A stretch of 64,000 nucleotides of DNA, taken from contig CAWEPI010000008.1 of assembly GCA_963810945.1 (NCBI GenBank), positions 124,001 through 188,000 of the forward strand, written 5' to 3'. The stretch comes from JAOUEA01 sp963810945. GTDB lineage: Bacteria > Actinomycetota > UBA4738 > HRBIN12. Made by a program: the position numbers and the translations under genes. The notes below the pieces were generated by a model. The model was given only the letters and a program-made list of their open reading frames with translations, did not search any database and was not told the origin of the DNA. The first letter of the stretch is position 1. Each line of letters begins with the position of its first letter. This document shows positions 16,589 through 25,841 of the stretch, in pieces.

Positions 16589-17485
16589 CGCGTCATCAGC
16601 GATCTTGAGGTGCTCCGCATGTAATAGAGCATCGGGATGATCAGCAGGACCATCAGGATGAGCACGAACACGGCCGCCTTCGGTACCTGGCCCGTTGATC
16701 CGTACGCGTCGTCGATCAGGTTGCCCAGCATCGTCGTCTTGGGGGATCCCGACAGCAGGTTGTTCGTGAAGTAGTCACCGAACATCGGAAGCGAGACGAT
16801 CACGAGAGCAGCGAGGATGCCAGGCCGAGAGAGTGGGAGCGTCACACGGAGGAAGGTCCGGGCCGGGCTGGCCCCCAGGTCACGTCCTGCCTCCAAGAGG
16901 TTCGGGTCGATCCGGTCGAGGAACGCGTACAGCGGCAGGACCATGTATGGGATGTAGCCATATACGAGCCCCATGATCACGGTCGAAGGTCTGCCCCCCA
17001 GCCAGTCGACGGGCTGGGGCACGACGTGGAGGAAGGTCAGTATCTTGTTGATATATCCATCGGCGGCGAGAAGGTTGATCCAGGCGAGCATCCGCATCAG
17101 GTAGCTGATGAAGAACGGGCCGACCAGGAGAACCAGGAGGAGTGTCTTGCGCCTCCCTCCGTAGCGGGCCACGTAGTAGGCGACCGTGTAGGCCAAGACC
17201 AAACAGACGGCGCTCGCGATGACCACGAACTCGAGCGTATGCAGGTACACGAGGCGGTAGATCCCGAACGAATCCCCGAGCACCTTTCCGAACTGAGCCC
17301 CGCTCCACCACCACGGCTCGTACACGGGCAGCGGGCCCGCGGAAGATCGTGTCGACGGTGCCGAAGGCGATCGAGACAACGGTGTACAGGGGGAGGATGA
17401 ACAGGATCGCGAGCCAGATCGCCGCAGGGATCGTGAACGACGGCCAGAACCAGCGCGAGTAATTGACCCGTTCGTCATCGGCCAC
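16585..17485 (-). CDS. potB: Polyamine-type ABC transporter permease (PotB-like), frameshifted
   Basis: A six-helix permease with EAA loop LLEAGRDLGASPARTFLRV. The N-terminal helix (SFTIPAAIWLAILFILPLYT) is in one frame and the rest, from PLPVYEPWWW on, in another. The shift is at about 17336-17342 in a GGGCCC run; deleting one C gives FRGPLPVYEPWWW and a protein of about 299 residues. I chose the GTG at 17485, 44 nt after potD. The system would import spermidine, putrescine or a related cation across the membrane. Confidence 0.83.
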
Positions 17486-17528
17486 CCGCCCACGTCGCGG
17501 GCGGCGGCGACGAACGGGTTCTACCTTG

Positions 17529-18839
17529 CTAGGAACCGACACCGGACGTGAACTCGGACCAGATCTCGTGCCAGTGGTCGTCGACGTCGGCCGGGAGCGG
17601 GCCTTCGCGATACCCTGTCTCGAAGTCGCTCTCCCGGACGACCGCATCTGGCATCCACGGTCCAACGTAGGGTGTCGGGGTCGCCCAACTCGACAGTTTC
17701 GAGTAGAGGCCTTGTGTCTGCGTAAGCGTGTCCGGATCGCCCTTCGTTTGCGGGGGCTGGTAGCCGTTCCACGAGAAGTTGTCCATCGCGCGGCGGTACG
17801 AGATCCAGAAGTTGATGAACTCGTGGGCCAGCCGCGGGTGTTCGGCATTCTTCGGGATCGCGATCAGGTCGTTGTCGATAGGACCCTTCCGATCCGCCGG
17901 GAACCAGTAACCGCTCTTCTCGTAGTTAGCGGTCGTGTACGGGGCGTCGTAGGCCCAACCGGCGACGACGTCGCCGGACCACGCCGTCGTCAGGGAGAAG
18001 ACACCCGACTGGAGCTTGTTGTACGAGGCGTCGTAGGCGATCTGCGGGTCCATCGTGTCGGTCATGGCCAACAGATCGGCGCGGACCTTCTCGAGGTCGG
18101 CGTCCTTCCCCGTGTTGAGATCCGTGATCCCGTTCTTCATCAAGGCGATCGCCATCACGTCACGGTAACTCGGGTAGACGCCGACCTGACCCTTGTACGT
18201 TGGATCCCAAAGGATCTCCCACGGGTTGGCCATCCCATGGATCACCTCGTCGGGGATAACATCGCGTCGGTATCCGATGCCGGTCGTATAGATCGTGTAC
18301 GGCACCGAGTAGCGCCAACCCTGGTCGTAATACGGGTTCTGGAACGCTGCCCAGTTGTCCTGTTGGAGCGCAGGGATCAGATCGTGGTTGAGCGGTTGGA
18401 GGAGATCGGCGGCGACCAGCTTGCCGAGCACGTCGACGGTTGGGAAGAAGACGTCCGCCTGTATCTTGCCGCTCTGGAGCTTCTGCACACCCTCGTCCAT
18501 GTTGTTGAAGGTCGTGATCCCAGAGAACTTGATGCCGTCGTCCGCGTATTGCTGCACGAACTGGTTGAGGACGTACTTCCACATGTAGACAGACCAGTTG
18601 AGGATCTGGATCGTGGCGCCTTGCTCGATCGGGGTGTCGGTGGCGATCGGCTCGCCGTTCATGGGCAGGGTGATCGGGTTATCGGGACGGGCGATTTCGA
18701 ATGGAGAGGCCCCGCTGGGGGTTGATCCGGGCTTCGAGCAAGCGGTGAGGATGGCCCCGAGGCTCGGCACAGTAGCCGCCGCGATCCCGGCCTTGCGCAA
18801 GAAATCACGCCGCGATAGTCCGCGATCACGCTCTACCAT
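17529..18839 (-). CDS. potD: Polyamine-type ABC transporter substrate-binding lipoprotein (PotD-like)
   Basis: A 436-residue extracytoplasmic solute-binding protein. The signal has a twin-arginine motif LSRRDFLRK and a lipobox ILTAC, so it is probably Tat-exported and lipid-anchored. The body resembles PotD/PotF: LNWSVYMWKYVLNQF, FSGITTFNNMDEG, a VDVLGKL strand and a C-terminal ENIH-like helix region replaced by HPRLAHEFINFWIS. ATG at 18839 follows GAGGGGGG. It is the first gene of the operon with potB and potC. Ligand specificity cannot be fixed from sequence alone. Confidence 0.87.
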   Translation of the reverse strand: MVERDRGLSRRDFLRKAGIAAATVPSLGAILTACSKPGSTPSGASPFEIARPDNPITLPMNGEPIATDTPIEQGATIQILNWSVYMWKYVLNQFVQQYADDGIKFSGITTFNNMDEGVQKLQSGKIQADVFFPTVDVLGKLVAADLLQPLNHDLIPALQQDNWAAFQNPYYDQGWRYSVPYTIYTTGIGYRRDVIPDEVIHGMANPWEILWDPTYKGQVGVYPSYRDVMAIALMKNGITDLNTGKDADLEKVRADLLAMTDTMDPQIAYDASYNKLQSGVFSLTTAWSGDVVAGWAYDAPYTTANYEKSGYWFPADRKGPIDNDLIAIPKNAEHPRLAHEFINFWISYRRAMDNFSWNGYQPPQTKGDPDTLTQTQGLYSKLSSWATPTPYVGPWMPDAVVRESDFETGYREGPLPADVDDHWHEIWSEFTSGVGS

Positions 18840-19016
18840 GATCCCCCCTCGTGGAGACCCTTGCCGCAGACTCTGAGCGGCGATTCAATCCTCACACGGC
18901 TGAGTACCATAGGCGGCCCGTGCTATGCAAGCCAATGAAGGTCCGTTCGAACGGACGACTTCCCGACGATCTGTGCGGCAGTCGATCAAGCCTCGCTGAA
19001 CGGCTCGAGTGAAAGG

Positions 19017-19190
19017 ATGACGGTGAACATCGGCGCCCAGGTCGCGGCGCTCGCGGGTGCCGGCGAGGTACTCGTCACAAAGACCGTGAAGGACCTAGCT
19101 GCGGGATCAGGTCTGGCGTTCGAAGATGCAGGGGAACACGAGCTGAAGGGCGTCCCCGACCGCTGGCGCCTCTACCGCCTGGTGGGCTGA
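19017..19190 (+). pseudogene. Class III nucleotide cyclase C-terminal fragment
   Basis: Fifty-seven residues that match only the last third of a class III adenylate/guanylate cyclase domain: VNIGAQVAALAGAGEVLVTK, then DLAAGSGLAF and ELKGVPDRWRLYRLVG, with a stop. The metal-binding aspartates are missing, so it cannot be catalytic. Upstream sequence to 18840 does not continue the domain. It is a truncated remnant, possibly left by the rearrangement that affected the PotA fragment nearby. It differs from the complete cyclase at 19474. Confidence 0.7.
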
Positions 19191-19270
19191 CACGCGACCG
19201 ATGGGTCGACGATCTCAGGCAAGGACGCTCGCCCTATGCTGAACCCCACTCGGAGCGAAAGGGTCGGGAT

Positions 19271-19477
19271 ATGCCGGCGATCCAGGGACTCTCCAAGGCG
19301 GCCGCCAACTACCGACGCGCCGACAACCCGAAGTTCAGCTGCCGTGAATGCAAGTTCATGTTTCCTCGTCTCTCGGTCGGTGGGTGCAGGTACGTCCGCG
19401 GCGTGATCCATGCGGAGGATGCCTGCGACGAGTTCAAGTCTCGTCCGCCTCGATCCGACCCAAGGTCAACCTCGTGA
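19271..19477 (+). CDS. Small four-cysteine protein
   Basis: Sixty-eight residues with the cysteine pattern CREC (near 24-27), GGC (near 39) and DACDEF (near 52): CxxC-x11-C-x12-C. The string YVRGVIHAEDACDEF resembles small proteins in which a C-terminal cysteine follows an acidic turn, as in some HiPIP-like or zinc-binding peptides. No signal peptide. ATG at 19271 follows GGGTCGGG. It overlaps the cyclase start by 4 nt, which argues that it is translated and coupled. Metal type and function are unknown. Confidence 0.6.
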   Translation: MPAIQGLSKAAANYRRADNPKFSCRECKFMFPRLSVGGCRYVRGVIHAEDACDEFKSRPPRSDPRSTS

Positions 19478-20688
19478 GTGGGATCTCGGACCTCGATGTG
19501 GCCGAGCGTGCGGGCGTCGATGCCGACTACGTCGCGAAGCTGATCGAAGTCGGCGCTCTCATTCCCGCGAAAGACGGCACCTTGCGCGAGGGAGACGCCA
19601 GGCGCGCGCGGATCTATCGCGCTCTCGAACGTTCAGGCCTACCCTTGGATGCGATCTCGCAAGCGGTCGAACGCGGCGATCTCTCGTTCGACTTCCTCGA
19701 CGTGTCGGTCTTCGACAGGTTCTCTCGCCTGACCCGGAGGACGTTCCGGGATGTGAGCTCCGAGGAGGACATCCCCCTTGGCCTCCTGCCGCTCGTCCGG
19801 GAGGCGATCGGCCTCGCCCAGCCTGGTCCAGACGATCAAGTCCGGGAGGACGAACTGCAGGTCGTCCCGGTGATCAAGCTCCAGCTCTCGAAGGGATTCG
19901 ACCCCGGGGTCGTCCGACAATCGATCCGCGTGTACGGCGATGCCCTGCGTCACCGAGGCCGAAACGGATTGGTGGCACACCCAGATCCTGATGCCGGCGC
20001 TGGCGTCAGGGATGAACGCTGCGGACGTACTGCAGGCCCAAGCTGAGTTGGGACAAGAGTTCACGCCGATGATCGAGCAGATGCTGATGCGATCTACCAC
20101 GCCAACCAGGAGCACGCGTGGAACGAAACCCTGATCGCGGAGGTCGAGGATGCGCTCGATCGCGCCGGCCTGCGCAGTCGGATCCGAACTACCCCAGCGA
20201 TCGGCTTTCTTGACCTCGCCGGCTACACGCGCCTGACGGAGGAACGAGGCGACCAGGCGACGGCGGAGACCGCGGATAGGCTGGCGCCCCTGGTCCAGCG
20301 ACCGGCCGAACGCCACGACGGCAAGATCGTGAAGTGGCTGGGGGACGGGGTGATGCTCCACTTCAGGGACCAAAGGGAAGCCGTCGTTGCCGCCCTCGAG
20401 ATGCTCGAGTCGATCTCGACATCCGGTCTTCCCTTCGCTCACGTCGGTCTGCACACCGGTCCCGTCGTGTTCCAAGGAGGCGACTACTTCGGCCGGACCG
20501 TTAACATCGCGGCGAGGATCACGGAACAGGCGAAGCCGGGTCAGCTTCTCGTCAGCGGGGACATCGCGGATCGCGCCTCGTCAGACGGCGTTGGGTTCGA
20601 GCCGATCGGCGCGGTCGAGCTGAAGGGCGTGTCCGAGCCGGTCGCGCTGTATTCCGTCACACGAAAGTCGGACGAGATGCGCCATTGA
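19474..20688 (+). CDS. Class III adenylate/guanylate cyclase with helical N-terminal regulatory domain, frameshifted
   Basis: The N-terminal 200 residues form an all-helical domain of the kind seen in actinobacterial cyclases (AERAGVDADYVAKLIEVGAL, FDFLDVSVFDRFSRL, QPGPDDQVREDEL). The catalytic domain has FLDLAGYTRLTEERGD (first metal Asp), VKWLGDGVMLHF (second Asp) and YFGRTVNIAARITEQ (Asn and Arg of the transition state), all intact. Two shifts break the frame: an extra base near 19950 and a missing base near 20089. Correction gives about 404 residues. The GTG start overlaps the four-cysteine gene. It would make a cyclic nucleotide (probably cAMP) in the cytoplasm; CRP-like sites occur at 55203-55286. 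Confidence 0.85.
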
Positions 20689-20779
20689 CCACGCCATCTC
20701 GTCCATTACGCGATCGGTTGCCAGGAGCGGGTCCACTCGGTGGAGCGAGCGAGGTGTGTGGAGCCGCTCAATATGCGGA

Positions 20780-21065
20780 ACGAGCACCACCAGTTCACCG
20801 CGATGACTGCACCAGGATCCCGGTGCCTCGGATCCACGACCGCCTGAACCAGCAAAGCACGATCCGGTTCCCTCGGCTACGTGCTGGAGGGACTCCCCGT
20901 CCAAGGTCGACGAGTCCACGGACATCGGAGCCGAGTTCGGATCACGGTTCCACTACCACGTCCTGAACCCGGGGACGACCACGCATACATCAAGTCGGCT
21001 ACGCCCGCCTCAACGGCAAGGTCGAGCGCTCCCACTCGGATCGACGCCAAGGAGTTCTGCGATTT
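20780..21065 (+). mobile_element. IS481-type transposase remnant (integrase core end)
   Basis: Decayed plus-strand DDE integrase sequence in several frames: HRDDCTRIPVPRIHDRLNQQ with STIRF, then YVLEGLPVQG, then IGAEFGSRFHYHVLNPG, AYIKSATP, RLNGKVERSH and RIDAKEF. This is the order and spacing of the second half of IS481-family transposases (DDCTR, TDNGAEF, RLNGKVERSHR). At least three frameshifts separate the pieces and no N-terminal helix-turn-helix or terminal repeat is visible. It ends about 50 bp from tRNA-Tyr. Confidence 0.72.
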
Positions 21066-21117
21066 CAACTTCATCGGTGGGACGGACAGTTGTCGGTTTC
21101 CTTCGTTCGTTTGATTG

Positions 21118-21199
21118 TGGGAGGAGGAGGATTCGAACCTCCGTAGGCATCGCCGGCGATTTTACAGACCGCTCCCTTTGGCCGCTCGGGCATCCTCCC
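21118..21199 (-). tRNA. tRNA-Tyr (GTA)
   Basis: On the minus strand the 82-nt sequence begins GGGAGGATG and ends TCCTCCCA. The acceptor stem GGGAGGA/TCCTCCC is perfect. The anticodon stem GCGGT/ATCGC closes a seven-base loop CTGTAAA with anticodon GTA. A long variable arm follows, as expected for type II tRNA-Tyr in bacteria, then a T arm GGAGG-TTCGAAT-CCTCC. CCA is not encoded. Confidence 0.95.
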
Positions 21200-21259
21200 G
21201 GGAGCCGACAGGATAGCAACGCCGGGACGCTCTCCGCGACGAGTCGCTATCCTCCTGCC

Positions 21260-21757
21260 ATGGCCAAGGATCAGTTCTCGTTCGACATCGTCTCCGAGGT
21301 GGATCTGCAGGAGGTCCGCAACGCCGTCGATCAGGCGGGTCGTGAGCTCTCGCAGCGGTTCGACTTCAAGGGCACCGACACCACCGTGGAGCTCAAGGAC
21401 GAGACGATCGAGTTGCACTCCGCCACCGAGGACCGCCTGAAGGCGGCCTGGCAGGTGCTCCAGGAGCGTGCGATCAAGCGGAACATCCCGCTGAAGGCGT
21501 TGCAGGCCGGTCCGATCCAGGAGGCCGCGAAGGGCACCGCCCGCCAGACCATCACGATCCTCACGGGGATCTCCGACGAGAAGTGCAAGGAGCTCTCCAA
21601 GTTCGTGCGCCAGGCCGTGCCCAAGGTCCAGACGCAGATCCAGGGAGCGCAGGTTCGCGTCCTCGGCAAGTCGAAGGACGACCTCCAGGCGTCGATCAGC
21701 GCGGTCAAGGGCCACGACTTCGGCATCGCGCTGCAGTTCACGAACTACCGCCCATAG
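21260..21757 (+). CDS. yajQ: YajQ family nucleotide-binding protein
   Basis: A 165-residue protein of the YajQ/DUF520 family: two ferredoxin-like domains, beginning AKDQFSFDIVSEVDLQEVRN and containing QRFDFKGTDTTVEL and ending KGHDFGIALQFTNYRP, all family hallmarks. Members bind nucleotides, some cyclic di-GMP, and act as adaptors. The frame is open upstream across the tRNA, but ATG at 21260 begins the conserved N-terminus. A TATCCT hexamer lies 6 nt before the ATG and no Shine-Dalgarno sequence is seen, consistent with a leaderless message. Confidence 0.92.
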   Translation: MAKDQFSFDIVSEVDLQEVRNAVDQAGRELSQRFDFKGTDTTVELKDETIELHSATEDRLKAAWQVLQERAIKRNIPLKALQAGPIQEAAKGTARQTITILTGISDEKCKELSKFVRQAVPKVQTQIQGAQVRVLGKSKDDLQASISAVKGHDFGIALQFTNYRP

Positions 21758-21852
21758 GGCGCTTCAGCGGGCCTGCCGGCTCGCCACACGTTCGTCACAT
21801 TGCCTGCTCAGAGGCCTGCGGGTACCCTTTGCGGACCCAGGAGGTGATAGGC

Positions 21853-23235
21853 GTGGACCTCGAACGTTTGAAGGCACGCGCGGCGGAGATCGCCGAGGTA
21901 GAGACCAAGGAATGGCTGGCCCGGACCCAGGGTTCGGAGCGCCTGTTCCAGCGAGCGATCAAGACCCTGCCCAACGGGGTGGTGTCCAACTTCCAGGCCG
22001 GCGATCCGTACCCGGTCTACCTCGCGCACGGCAAGGGTTCCAAAGTCACGGACGTCGACGGCACGACCTACACGGACTTCCACGGCGGGTTCGGCGTGAA
22101 CGTGGTGGGCCACGCCCACCCCAAGATCGTCGAGGCGATCCATGCGGCGGCCGAGGACGCGATCCACTTCGCGGTCACCACCGAGAAGACGGTGGCCCTG
22201 GCCGAAGCGATCTGTGAGCGGTTCCAGTGCGACCAGATGCGGTTCGTGAACTCGGGCACGGAGGCCACGATGGACGCCATCCGCGTGGCGCGGGCCGCCA
22301 CCGGCCGCGACAAGATCCTCAAGATGGAGGGCTCGTACCACGGCCACCACGACTCGGTGCTGTTCTCCGTGGTGCCCGAGGCCGACGTGCTGGGCCTCCG
22401 CCACAGCGTCGATCACGAGCGCAAGACCTGGTACACGACCCAGCCCACGTCCAAGGGCATCCCGCGGGAGCTCTGGGACACGACGATCATCGCGCCCTTC
22501 AACGACGCTGCCGCCGTGGAGCAGGCGTTCGTGGACAACCCGGGGCAGATCGCGGCGGTGATCCTGGAGCCTGTGATGATGAACATCGGCATCGTGGTGC
22601 CGGTCGACGGCTACCTCCAGGCCTTGAAGGACATCTGCGAGAAACACGGCGCGGTCCTGATCTTCGACGAGGTGAAGTGCGGCGGGACGATCGCCTACGG
22701 CGGCGCAGCAGAGCGCTTCGGCGTGGTGCCGCATCTGGCGGCGTGGGCCAAGGCCATCGGCGGCGGCTCCACGATCGGGGCGTTCGGCGGCGATGCGTCG
22801 ATCATGGAATTCGTGACCAAGGGCGCGGCGCAACAGGGGACGTTCAACGGCAACCCCCTGTCCGCGGCGATCGGTCTCGTGGCGCTCACGGAGGTCCTGA
22901 CCCGCGACGCCTACGACCACCTGGGCAAGCTGGGGACGATGCTCGCCGAGGGCTGCGACCGGGCCATCAGCGAGTCGGGGATCCCTGCGCACACGGTGGA
23001 CCTGGGCGCCAAGGGGTGCGTCTCGTACCGGGACCAGCCGCTCACCAACTACCGCGACTTCCTGGAGACGATCCCGGAGATCTACTGGGCGTCGTACCCG
23101 TGGATGGTGAACCGCGGGATCTTCATGACCCCGGGCGACGAGGAGCAGTGGACGATCTCGGTCCAGCACACCGAGGACGACGTCCAGGTCTACATCGACG
23201 CGTTCGGCGCGTTCTGCCAGGAGCTCGTGAAGTAG
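21853..23235 (+). CDS. Class III PLP aminotransferase, HemL-like
   Basis: A 460-residue fold-type I PLP enzyme. The Schiff-base lysine is Lys300 in AAWAKAIGGG, the pyridine-binding aspartate is Asp272 in IFDEVKCGG, and SYHGHHDSVL (from 161) and FVNSGTEATM are as in glutamate-1-semialdehyde aminomutase. The C-terminal GTFNGNPLSA replaces the HemL string GTLSGNPL, and an extra N-terminal helix is present. It may be a HemL paralogue or another omega-transaminase; no other heme-pathway gene is adjacent. The GTG start follows AGGAGG at 21839-21844, spacing 8. Confidence 0.8.
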   Translation: MDLERLKARAAEIAEVETKEWLARTQGSERLFQRAIKTLPNGVVSNFQAGDPYPVYLAHGKGSKVTDVDGTTYTDFHGGFGVNVVGHAHPKIVEAIHAAAEDAIHFAVTTEKTVALAEAICERFQCDQMRFVNSGTEATMDAIRVARAATGRDKILKMEGSYHGHHDSVLFSVVPEADVLGLRHSVDHERKTWYTTQPTSKGIPRELWDTTIIAPFNDAAAVEQAFVDNPGQIAAVILEPVMMNIGIVVPVDGYLQALKDICEKHGAVLIFDEVKCGGTIAYGGAAERFGVVPHLAAWAKAIGGGSTIGAFGGDASIMEFVTKGAAQQGTFNGNPLSAAIGLVALTEVLTRDAYDHLGKLGTMLAEGCDRAISESGIPAHTVDLGAKGCVSYRDQPLTNYRDFLETIPEIYWASYPWMVNRGIFMTPGDEEQWTISVQHTEDDVQVYIDAFGAFCQELVK

Positions 23236-23262
23236 GCCGGAGGTCGGTCGCAATACCCTCGC

Positions 23263-23286
23263 GGGGCCGGCCTCCGGGCCGGCCTC
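23263..23286 (+). terminator. GC-rich hairpin after the aminotransferase gene
   Basis: GGCCGGCC at 23265-23272 and again at 23277-23284 can pair around a TCCG loop, extended by a G-T and a G-C pair to a 10-bp stem. It lies 28 nt after the aminotransferase stop. No T-run follows, so it is at best a weak or factor-assisted terminator, or an mRNA 3' stabiliser. Confidence 0.35.
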
Positions 23287-23317
23287 GCTTCCGTTGCCGC
23301 ATCGGAGGGACCCACGC

Positions 23318-24674
23318 ATGCAGCCCATGCATCGCTACACCGAGGACACCGAGGATCTGGCCAAGGCCATCGTCGCCTACGCGCGTGGGCGCATCGCGAA
23401 TCCGCAGCCCCTCGACCGCGTGGTCCCCGCCGAGGAACTGGACGCCCGCGCCGGCGAAACGATCTCGCCCGAGGGGATCGGGTGGGAGGAGGCGCTGCGC
23501 GTGTGGGCCGAGGTGCTGGCGCCGGCCACGATCTCGACGGACCACCCGGCCTCGTTCGCCTTCGTGCCGGGCGCCCCCACCAAGGCGTCGGCGCTCTTCG
23601 ACCTGATCGTGGGCGCGTCCTCCACGATCGCCGCGGGCTGGATCGACGGCGCCGGGGCCATCTGGGCCGAGAACCAAGCCTTGCGGTGGGTGGCCGATCT
23701 CGCGGGCTTCCCGCCCGAAGCCGGCGGGGTGTTCGTCTCCGGCGGCTCGGCCGGGAACCTCTCGGCGCTGGTGACGGCCCGTCACGCGGCGCGCGCGGCC
23801 CGGGGTGGACGGCCGGACCGCTGGCGGTTCGCCGCGTGCGACACCGTGCACTCCAGCGTCGCCGCGGCCGCGCGCGTGATGGACGTCGACATCCTCGACG
23901 TGCCGCACGACGAGCGGGGCCGCCTCACCGATAAGGCGCTGCGCACGACCCTCGACGCCGACGGCGGGGAGGGCATCTTCGCCGTGGTGGCGAGCGCGGG
24001 CGCGACGAACGCGGGGACCGTCGACGACCTCGCCGGAGTGGCCGCCGTCTGCGCGGACCGCGGCGTCTGGTTCCACGTGGACGGCGCCTACGGTGGCGGG
24101 GGGCTCCTCGCACCCTCGATCCGCGGCCTCTTCGAGGGCATCGAACGCGCCGACTCGTTCATCGTCGACCCGCACAAATGGCTCTTCGCGCCCTACGACG
24201 CCTGCGCCCTCCTCTACCGCGATCCCTCGACCGCGCGGGAAGCCCACCGTCAGGAGGCCTCGTACCTGGACACCGCGCTCTCCGCACCGGACTGGAACCC
24301 CGCCGACTACGCCTACCACCTGTCGCGCCGGGCGCGCGGACTGCCGCTGTGGTTCTCGCTGGCCACCTACGGGACAGACGCTTACCGCGACGCGGTGGAG
24401 CAGGTGCTGGCCCTCACGCGGGAGACGGCGGCGGAGATCGCCGCCGCCTCACACCTCGAGCTGATCATGGAGCCGGATCTCTCCGTGGTGCTGTTCCGCC
24501 GCGGGGGATGGGGTCCCGAGGACTACGAGGCATGGTGGAGGACGGCTCGTGGATGCCCAGATCGCGTTCGTGCAGCCCACCTCGTGGAACGGCGAGAAGG
24601 TCGCGCGCCTGTGCTTCGTCAACCCGCGCAGCACCATGGATCACGTGCGCGCGGTGCTCGGCACGATGGTCTGA
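23318..24674 (+). CDS. PLP-dependent amino acid decarboxylase (group II), frameshifted near the 3' end
   Basis: Group II decarboxylase related to aromatic-L-amino-acid and glutamate decarboxylases. Key residues: His178 in CDTVHSS stacking on PLP, Asp255 in WFHVDGAYGG and the Schiff-base Lys287 in IVDPHKWLF. The N-terminal HPASFAFVPGAPT loop is typical. A one-base shift at about 24540-24550 moves the last 43 residues (DAQIAFVQPTSWNGEKVARL and on to DHVRAVLGTMV) into another frame; deleting one base yields about 451 residues. Start ATG follows GGAGGG. Substrate unknown. It follows the aminotransferase by 82 nt. Confidence 0.85.
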
Positions 24675-24699
24675 GCCGCGACGCCCCCCGGACGACCCC

Positions 24700-25629
24700 T
24701 TAGAGCTCGCGGAACTGCTGCGCGGCGTCCGGTCTGGCCGGAGGCACGCCCCCACCGTCGATGCGGGCCTTGATGGCCTCCAGGCGCGCGATCCGGTCGG
24801 CCGTGGGCGGGTGCGTGGAGAAGAGGCTCGAGAAGCCTCCCTTGCCCTTGAGGGCGGCCATCGGGTTCACGATGAACATGTGCGCCTCGGCCGGGCTCAC
24901 GCTCGCCGGCGGCGGCACCTGCCGCGACGTCTGCTCGAGCTTGCGGAGCGCGCTCGCGAGCGCGTCGGGGTCCTTCGAGAGGAAGGCGCCCGACTCGTCC
25001 GCCTGGTACTCGCGGCTGCGCGAGACGGCCATCTGGATGATGGCGGCGGCGAGCGGAGCGAGGATCCACGCCACCAACACCGAGAGCCCGCCCTGGTTCC
25101 GGTCGCCGCCGAAGAAGAGGCTGAATCGCGCCAGGAACGTGATGCTCATGCCGATGGCCGCGGCGATCGACGAGATCAGGATGTCGCGGTTCACGACGTG
25201 GGAGAGCTCGTGCGCCAGGACCCCCCGCAGCTCGCGGTCGTCGAGGACCTGCAAGATGCCTGCCGTCACCGCCACCGACGCGTGGTCGGGGTTGCGCCCG
25301 GTCGCGAACGCGTTCGGTTGCGCCATCTCGGAGACATAGATCGCCGGCATCGGGATCTGGTCCTCGGCGGCCAGCTCGCGCACGATCCGGTACAGCGCCG
25401 GATACTGGGCCTCCGTGACCGGCTTCGAACGGGTCGTCGCGATCGCGATCTTGTCCGAGTACCAGTACATCGCGAAGTTGAAGACCAGCCCGATGCCCAG
25501 GAAGATCAGGGCGCCCGTGCTGGCCCCCAGCTGCGTCCAGCCGCCCACCGCCGCGCCGATCAGGACGAACAGCCCGCCCATCGCGGCGATCAGGACCCAG
25601 GTCTTGAACCGGTTGATGCCGGGTGTCAC
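24700..25629 (-). CDS. htpX: M48 family metalloprotease HtpX
   Basis: A 309-residue membrane zinc protease. Two helices near the N-terminus (about 10-55), then HEXXH as AHELSH (His140, Glu141, His144), then two more hydrophobic stretches and the third ligand Glu207 in SREYQADE. PNAFATGRNPDHASVAVT before the active site is the family signature. HtpX degrades misfolded membrane proteins with its active site in the cytoplasm. The GTG at 25629 is preceded by AAGGAG. It is divergent from the YfhO-like gene; the 212-bp gap holds both promoters. Confidence 0.92.
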   Translation of the reverse strand: MTPGINRFKTWVLIAAMGGLFVLIGAAVGGWTQLGASTGALIFLGIGLVFNFAMYWYSDKIAIATTRSKPVTEAQYPALYRIVRELAAEDQIPMPAIYVSEMAQPNAFATGRNPDHASVAVTAGILQVLDDRELRGVLAHELSHVVNRDILISSIAAAIGMSITFLARFSLFFGGDRNQGGLSVLVAWILAPLAAAIIQMAVSRSREYQADESGAFLSKDPDALASALRKLEQTSRQVPPPASVSPAEAHMFIVNPMAALKGKGGFSSLFSTHPPTADRIARLEAIKARIDGGGVPPARPDAAQQFREL

Positions 25630-25841
25630 GGCCTCATCACTCCTTAGGGAACCGACGGAACCAGCGTGCCACGAGGGATTCGATGTGACGACCCCGTGGG
25701 TTCGTCGCAAGGCCGCCCTCTCAGGAGCCTCTACGCCGGTCCGGGCACCCCGGCATGCTAGCCTGTGCCGTCCTGCACATCTGAGCAACCCCGCCCGGAT
25801 CGCTCCCGCCACCCGCCACCCATGACACGAGCCCATAGCCA

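Noticed and set aside
23263..23286. Strong rho-independent terminator after the aminotransferase
   Set aside because: The stem is stable but no T-run follows, so it was kept only as a low-confidence hairpin.
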